DNA of 16,456 bases from Holophagales bacterium UBA2201. GTDB taxonomy: Bacteria; Acidobacteriota; Thermoanaerobaculia; UBA2201. The stretch lies in the NCBI GenBank assembly GCA_002327305.1, contig DCUZ01000044.1, positions 1-16,456 on the forward strand, in the 5' to 3' direction. Positions 14,330-16,456 of the stretch are shown here, piece after piece. The position numbers were made by a program, and so were the translations under genes. Under the pieces are notes generated by a model. It saw only the letters and a list, made by a program, of their open reading frames with translations. It had not been told where the DNA came from and made no database searches. The first letter of the stretch is position 1. Every line of letters starts with the position of its first letter.

Positions 14330-15046
14330 ATGGAATGCCTCCTTGTCGGAAGACTCCGGTCCAACCCCTCCCTGGATGCCGAACTGAAGAAGGCCGGGGT
14401 TGAGGCCCTTTGGCTCGACGGGGACTCCTTCCCCTCGGAAACGCTCCTGACCTGGTCGGGCGACGCCATTCGGATCGGTGGCCGGCCCGCGGGGCATTGG
14501 CCCTGTTTCGTCTGTGATTACGCCCCTCCCTATCCCCATCCCCAGAGGCGCTACGCCGCCGGGGAATGGAAGGGGATCCGGACCGATTTCCCCCATCTCA
14601 TCATCAACGAATCGGAGGCCGGGTCGGTGGTGCGGTCGGTCATGGAGGCCGCCCAGGCACGGGGGGATTGCCGCCCCACCCTTCCGGCCCTCAACCTCTG
14701 CGGGCACCCTGAGGCGCTGGCTCTGGCCCTCCATCGGGAAGGCATCCCCGCGACCGGGCCCTCCGCTCCCCTGTGCGGCAGGGTCATGCTCGCCGCGGAC
14801 GGAACGGCGGAGCGGTTGGATCCCGCCGGCGGCGAAGCGACCGGGCCGACCGTGGGCCCGGATCTCCTTTGGGACACCGCCCGGGCCGCCCGGGCGTTTC
14901 TGGGACTCCAGTTCGCTTTGATCGACATCGGAGCATCGGGGGCCGTCGTCCGGGTGAATCCCACCCCCCCCTGGGAATCGCTGGGCCGGCCGTGGCGGGA
15001 AAAAATGATAAAATGGATGCTCGCAACCTTGGAAAGCCGCCCATGA
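14330..15046 (+). CDS. Short degenerate ATP-grasp-like protein of the peptide operon
   Basis: A 238-residue protein whose ends resemble RimK/MvdD-like ATP-grasp ligases. The N-terminal part (MECLLVGRLRSNP, LWLDGDSFPSETL, SGDAIRIGGR) looks like the pre-ATP-grasp domain. ALNLCGHPEALALALHREGIPAT (split around residues 120-142) sits where the ligase normally has its nucleotide-binding start, and ARAARAFLGLQFALIDI (184-200) plus AVVRVNPTPPWESL (205-218) match the C-terminal metal-binding strand. The family is usually 300 or more residues. Here the central ATP-binding lid is almost gone, and the metal-binding Glu of the usual EVN is Arg208, though Asn210 and Asp199 remain. It may therefore be a non-catalytic partner or peptide-binding subunit. 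The ATG at 14330 lies 7 nt after a terminator and has no Shine-Dalgarno. Its end overlaps the next gene by 4 bp. Confidence 0.75.
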   Translation: MECLLVGRLRSNPSLDAELKKAGVEALWLDGDSFPSETLLTWSGDAIRIGGRPAGHWPCFVCDYAPPYPHPQRRYAAGEWKGIRTDFPHLIINESEAGSVVRSVMEAAQARGDCRPTLPALNLCGHPEALALALHREGIPATGPSAPLCGRVMLAADGTAERLDPAGGEATGPTVGPDLLWDTARAARAFLGLQFALIDIGASGAVVRVNPTPPWESLGRPWREKMIKWMLATLESRP

Positions 15047-16365
15047 AACCGTCCAAATACAGTTTCTTCTATCCGGTCGACAACGGCCAGGTCCTGGCCT
15101 ACAATGCCGTCACCACCGGACTGGCCGTGATGCCCGAGGAGGAGTATGCCCGCTACCTGAGGATCGCCGAGGGCGAGGAGGAGGCCGATCCGGCCTCCGA
15201 CCTGGTCCGGAACCTCTGCCGCGGGGGGTTCCTGCTGGAGGACGGGACGGACGAGGAGGCGGAACTCAAAGTGGAGTCCCTCATGGGGCGCTTCGGCGGC
15301 GGCCAGCTCTACCTCACCATCGCCCCCACCCTGGCCTGCAACTTCGCCTGCCCGTACTGCTACGAGGAGCACCTCAAGGTCCGGATGGCGGAGGAGGTGC
15401 AGGACGCCCTCCTGGCTTGGATAGAGAAACAGGCCCCCGGCCTGACGCTCCTCTATGTCACCTGGTTCGGCGGCGAGCCCACCTTGAACCTGCCGGCGGT
15501 GGAGCGCCTCTCGAAGGGGTTCGCCGACCTGGCGTCGCAGCACGGCTTCCGCGTCCACCAGACGATGGTCTCCAACGGCTACCTCCTGGACCGGGAGAAA
15601 GCCGCCCTCCTGGCCTCCCTCGGCGTCAAGCGGGTCCAGATCACCCTCGACGGCCCGCCCGAGGTCCACGACCTCCGCCGGCCCCTGACGGGGGGAAAGC
15701 CCTCTTTCGCCGTCATCCTCGCCAATCTCAAGGCCATCCATGACCTCCTGCGCGTGGACCTGCGGATCAACGTGGACAAGACCAACGCCGCCCGGGTTCC
15801 CGAACTGCTGGGGATCCTGGCCCGCGAGGAGCTCAAAGGGAAGGTCCACCCCTATTTCGCCCGCGTGGAGGCCCATACCTCCGTCTGCGCCAACATCGCC
15901 GAGGACTGCATCGCCGTCCACGAGTATTCGGAGGAGGAGGCCCGGCTCGACGCGGCGGCGATGGAGGCGGGGTTCGATCTCGCCCGCGTCCCCTACCGCG
16001 TCCGCGGGGCCTACTGCACCGCCGACCGCCTCAAGGGGTTCGTGGTGGCCCCCGACGGCTCGCTCTTCAAGTGCTGGCACCATGTCACCACCGGGGAGGC
16101 CGATGCGGTGGGCCACGTCGCCCGCCCCGCCACCCCCGCGGAACGGCGGGCCTTCCTCCGCCACATGGCGTGGGACCCCTTCGACAAGGCCGTCTGTCGC
16201 GGCTGCAAGGTCTTTCCCATCTGCATGGGCGGGTGCCCGGTCGAGGGCCGGAAGTTCGAGGACCGGGGCCAGTGCCTGGAATGGAAATTCAACCTCCGGG
16301 GGATCCTGGAGGCGCTCTACCGGCGATGGAAACAGGGCCGTCAATCGGCGTCATCGGCTCCCTGA
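15043..16365 (+). CDS. Radical SAM/SPASM peptide maturase
   Basis: A 440-residue radical SAM enzyme predicted to modify the Cys-rich peptide encoded upstream, probably by carbon-centred cross-linking. N-terminal region (1-85, MKPSKYSFFYPVDNG...) resembles the small recognition region of peptide maturases. The radical SAM core has the cluster motif C99-x3-C103-x2-C106 (CNFACPYC) and the SAM-binding GGEP (143-146). The C-terminal SPASM domain, which holds auxiliary Fe-S clusters, has seven cysteines: 325, 344, 385, 388, 394, 398 and 411, in the pattern CRGCKVFPICMGGCP. The ATG at 15043 gives the typical family N-terminus and overlaps the preceding TGA as ATGA, indicating coupling. An in-frame ATG 30 nt upstream is possible but less typical. 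A further gene starts inside its 3' end. Confidence 0.95.
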   Translation: MKPSKYSFFYPVDNGQVLAYNAVTTGLAVMPEEEYARYLRIAEGEEEADPASDLVRNLCRGGFLLEDGTDEEAELKVESLMGRFGGGQLYLTIAPTLACNFACPYCYEEHLKVRMAEEVQDALLAWIEKQAPGLTLLYVTWFGGEPTLNLPAVERLSKGFADLASQHGFRVHQTMVSNGYLLDREKAALLASLGVKRVQITLDGPPEVHDLRRPLTGGKPSFAVILANLKAIHDLLRVDLRINVDKTNAARVPELLGILAREELKGKVHPYFARVEAHTSVCANIAEDCIAVHEYSEEEARLDAAAMEAGFDLARVPYRVRGAYCTADRLKGFVVAPDGSLFKCWHHVTTGEADAVGHVARPATPAERRAFLRHMAWDPFDKAVCRGCKVFPICMGGCPVEGRKFEDRGQCLEWKFNLRGILEALYRRWKQGRQSASSAP

Positions 16366-16456
16366 ACCGCGCCGAGTCCCGGGCGGTGATGGAGGAGGCC
16401 GCCCGGCGCGGGGCCGGGGCGATGTTATTCGACCTGTCGAAGGACGAAGTTCTGGA
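16326..16456 (+). CDS. Start of a further gene of the peptide operon, possible RimK-like ATP-grasp (truncated by window edge)
   Basis: An open frame from the ATG at 16326 to the window end (43 codons) overlaps the maturase by 40 bp in another frame. The visible N-terminus, GPSIGVIGSLNRAESRAVMEE followed by AARRGAGAMLFDLSKDEVL, has the strand-helix-strand pattern of RimK-type ATP-grasp proteins (short first strand, a helix ending in AARRG, then a second strand leading to an Asp-Leu). A GGAGG lies 13 nt upstream of the ATG, a rather long spacing, so a slightly different start is possible. The family call is an inference from a short piece and its position next to the maturase. Confidence 0.55.
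   Translation, partial: METGPSIGVIGSLNRAESRAVMEEAARRGAGAMLFDLSKDEVL

Noticed and set aside
14551..16344. A 597-residue minus-strand open frame opposite the maturase
   Set aside because: It is antisense to a radical SAM/SPASM gene with all cluster motifs; a shadow frame of high-GC coding DNA.

Overview
The window is high-GC bacterial chromosomal DNA with tight gene packing, little intergenic space and occasional GTG/TTG starts. The two large exported paralogues resemble uncharacterised secreted proteins that I associate with Acidobacteriota, so that phylum is my tentative guess. No rRNA, tRNA, CRISPR array, transposase or phage gene is visible.

Left part (1-5961), all on the minus strand. 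The order in transcription is: a large tRNA nucleotidyltransferase / poly(A) polymerase fused to DHH/DHHA1 and two CBS domains; a small uncharacterised, possibly exported protein; and an RsmD-type 16S rRNA guanine methyltransferase. These three genes overlap one another. After a 370-bp spacer filled with two different 7-bp tandem repeat arrays comes the methionine-cycle pair metK-ahcY (S-adenosylmethionine synthetase and adenosylhomocysteinase, the latter cut by the window edge). metK has an extended -10 promoter that directly abuts one repeat array.

Middle part (6028-13688), all on the plus strand. It holds a PP2C-type Ser/Thr phosphatase, a CstA-family peptide/pyruvate transporter, a DASS-family (SLC13) dicarboxylate/anion transporter, two tandem secreted paralogues with a lower-GC divergent segment in the same place, and a short CbiX-type chelatase. 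The 66-bp gap between the nucleotidyltransferase and the phosphatase can be read as a symmetric divergent promoter around one palindromic TTGCAA, with both -10 elements 7 nt from an ATG, suggesting leaderless transcripts.

Right part (about 13986-16456) is the most interesting region: a compact candidate RiPP (ribosomally made, post-translationally modified peptide) operon. The strongest sigma70-like promoter in the window (TTGACA, 17 nt, TATAGT) drives a 65-residue peptide with eight cysteines, an internal duplication and four C-x-x-D motifs. A strong intrinsic terminator/attenuator follows. Then come a short degenerate ATP-grasp-like protein, a radical SAM/SPASM peptide maturase translationally coupled to it (ATGA overlap), and the start of another gene that looks like the N-terminus of a RimK-like ATP-grasp protein. 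The layout recalls the known 'grasp-with-SPASM' type of peptide-modification system, but the precursor is not one I recognise. The attenuator would give much peptide and little enzyme, as expected for such a system.
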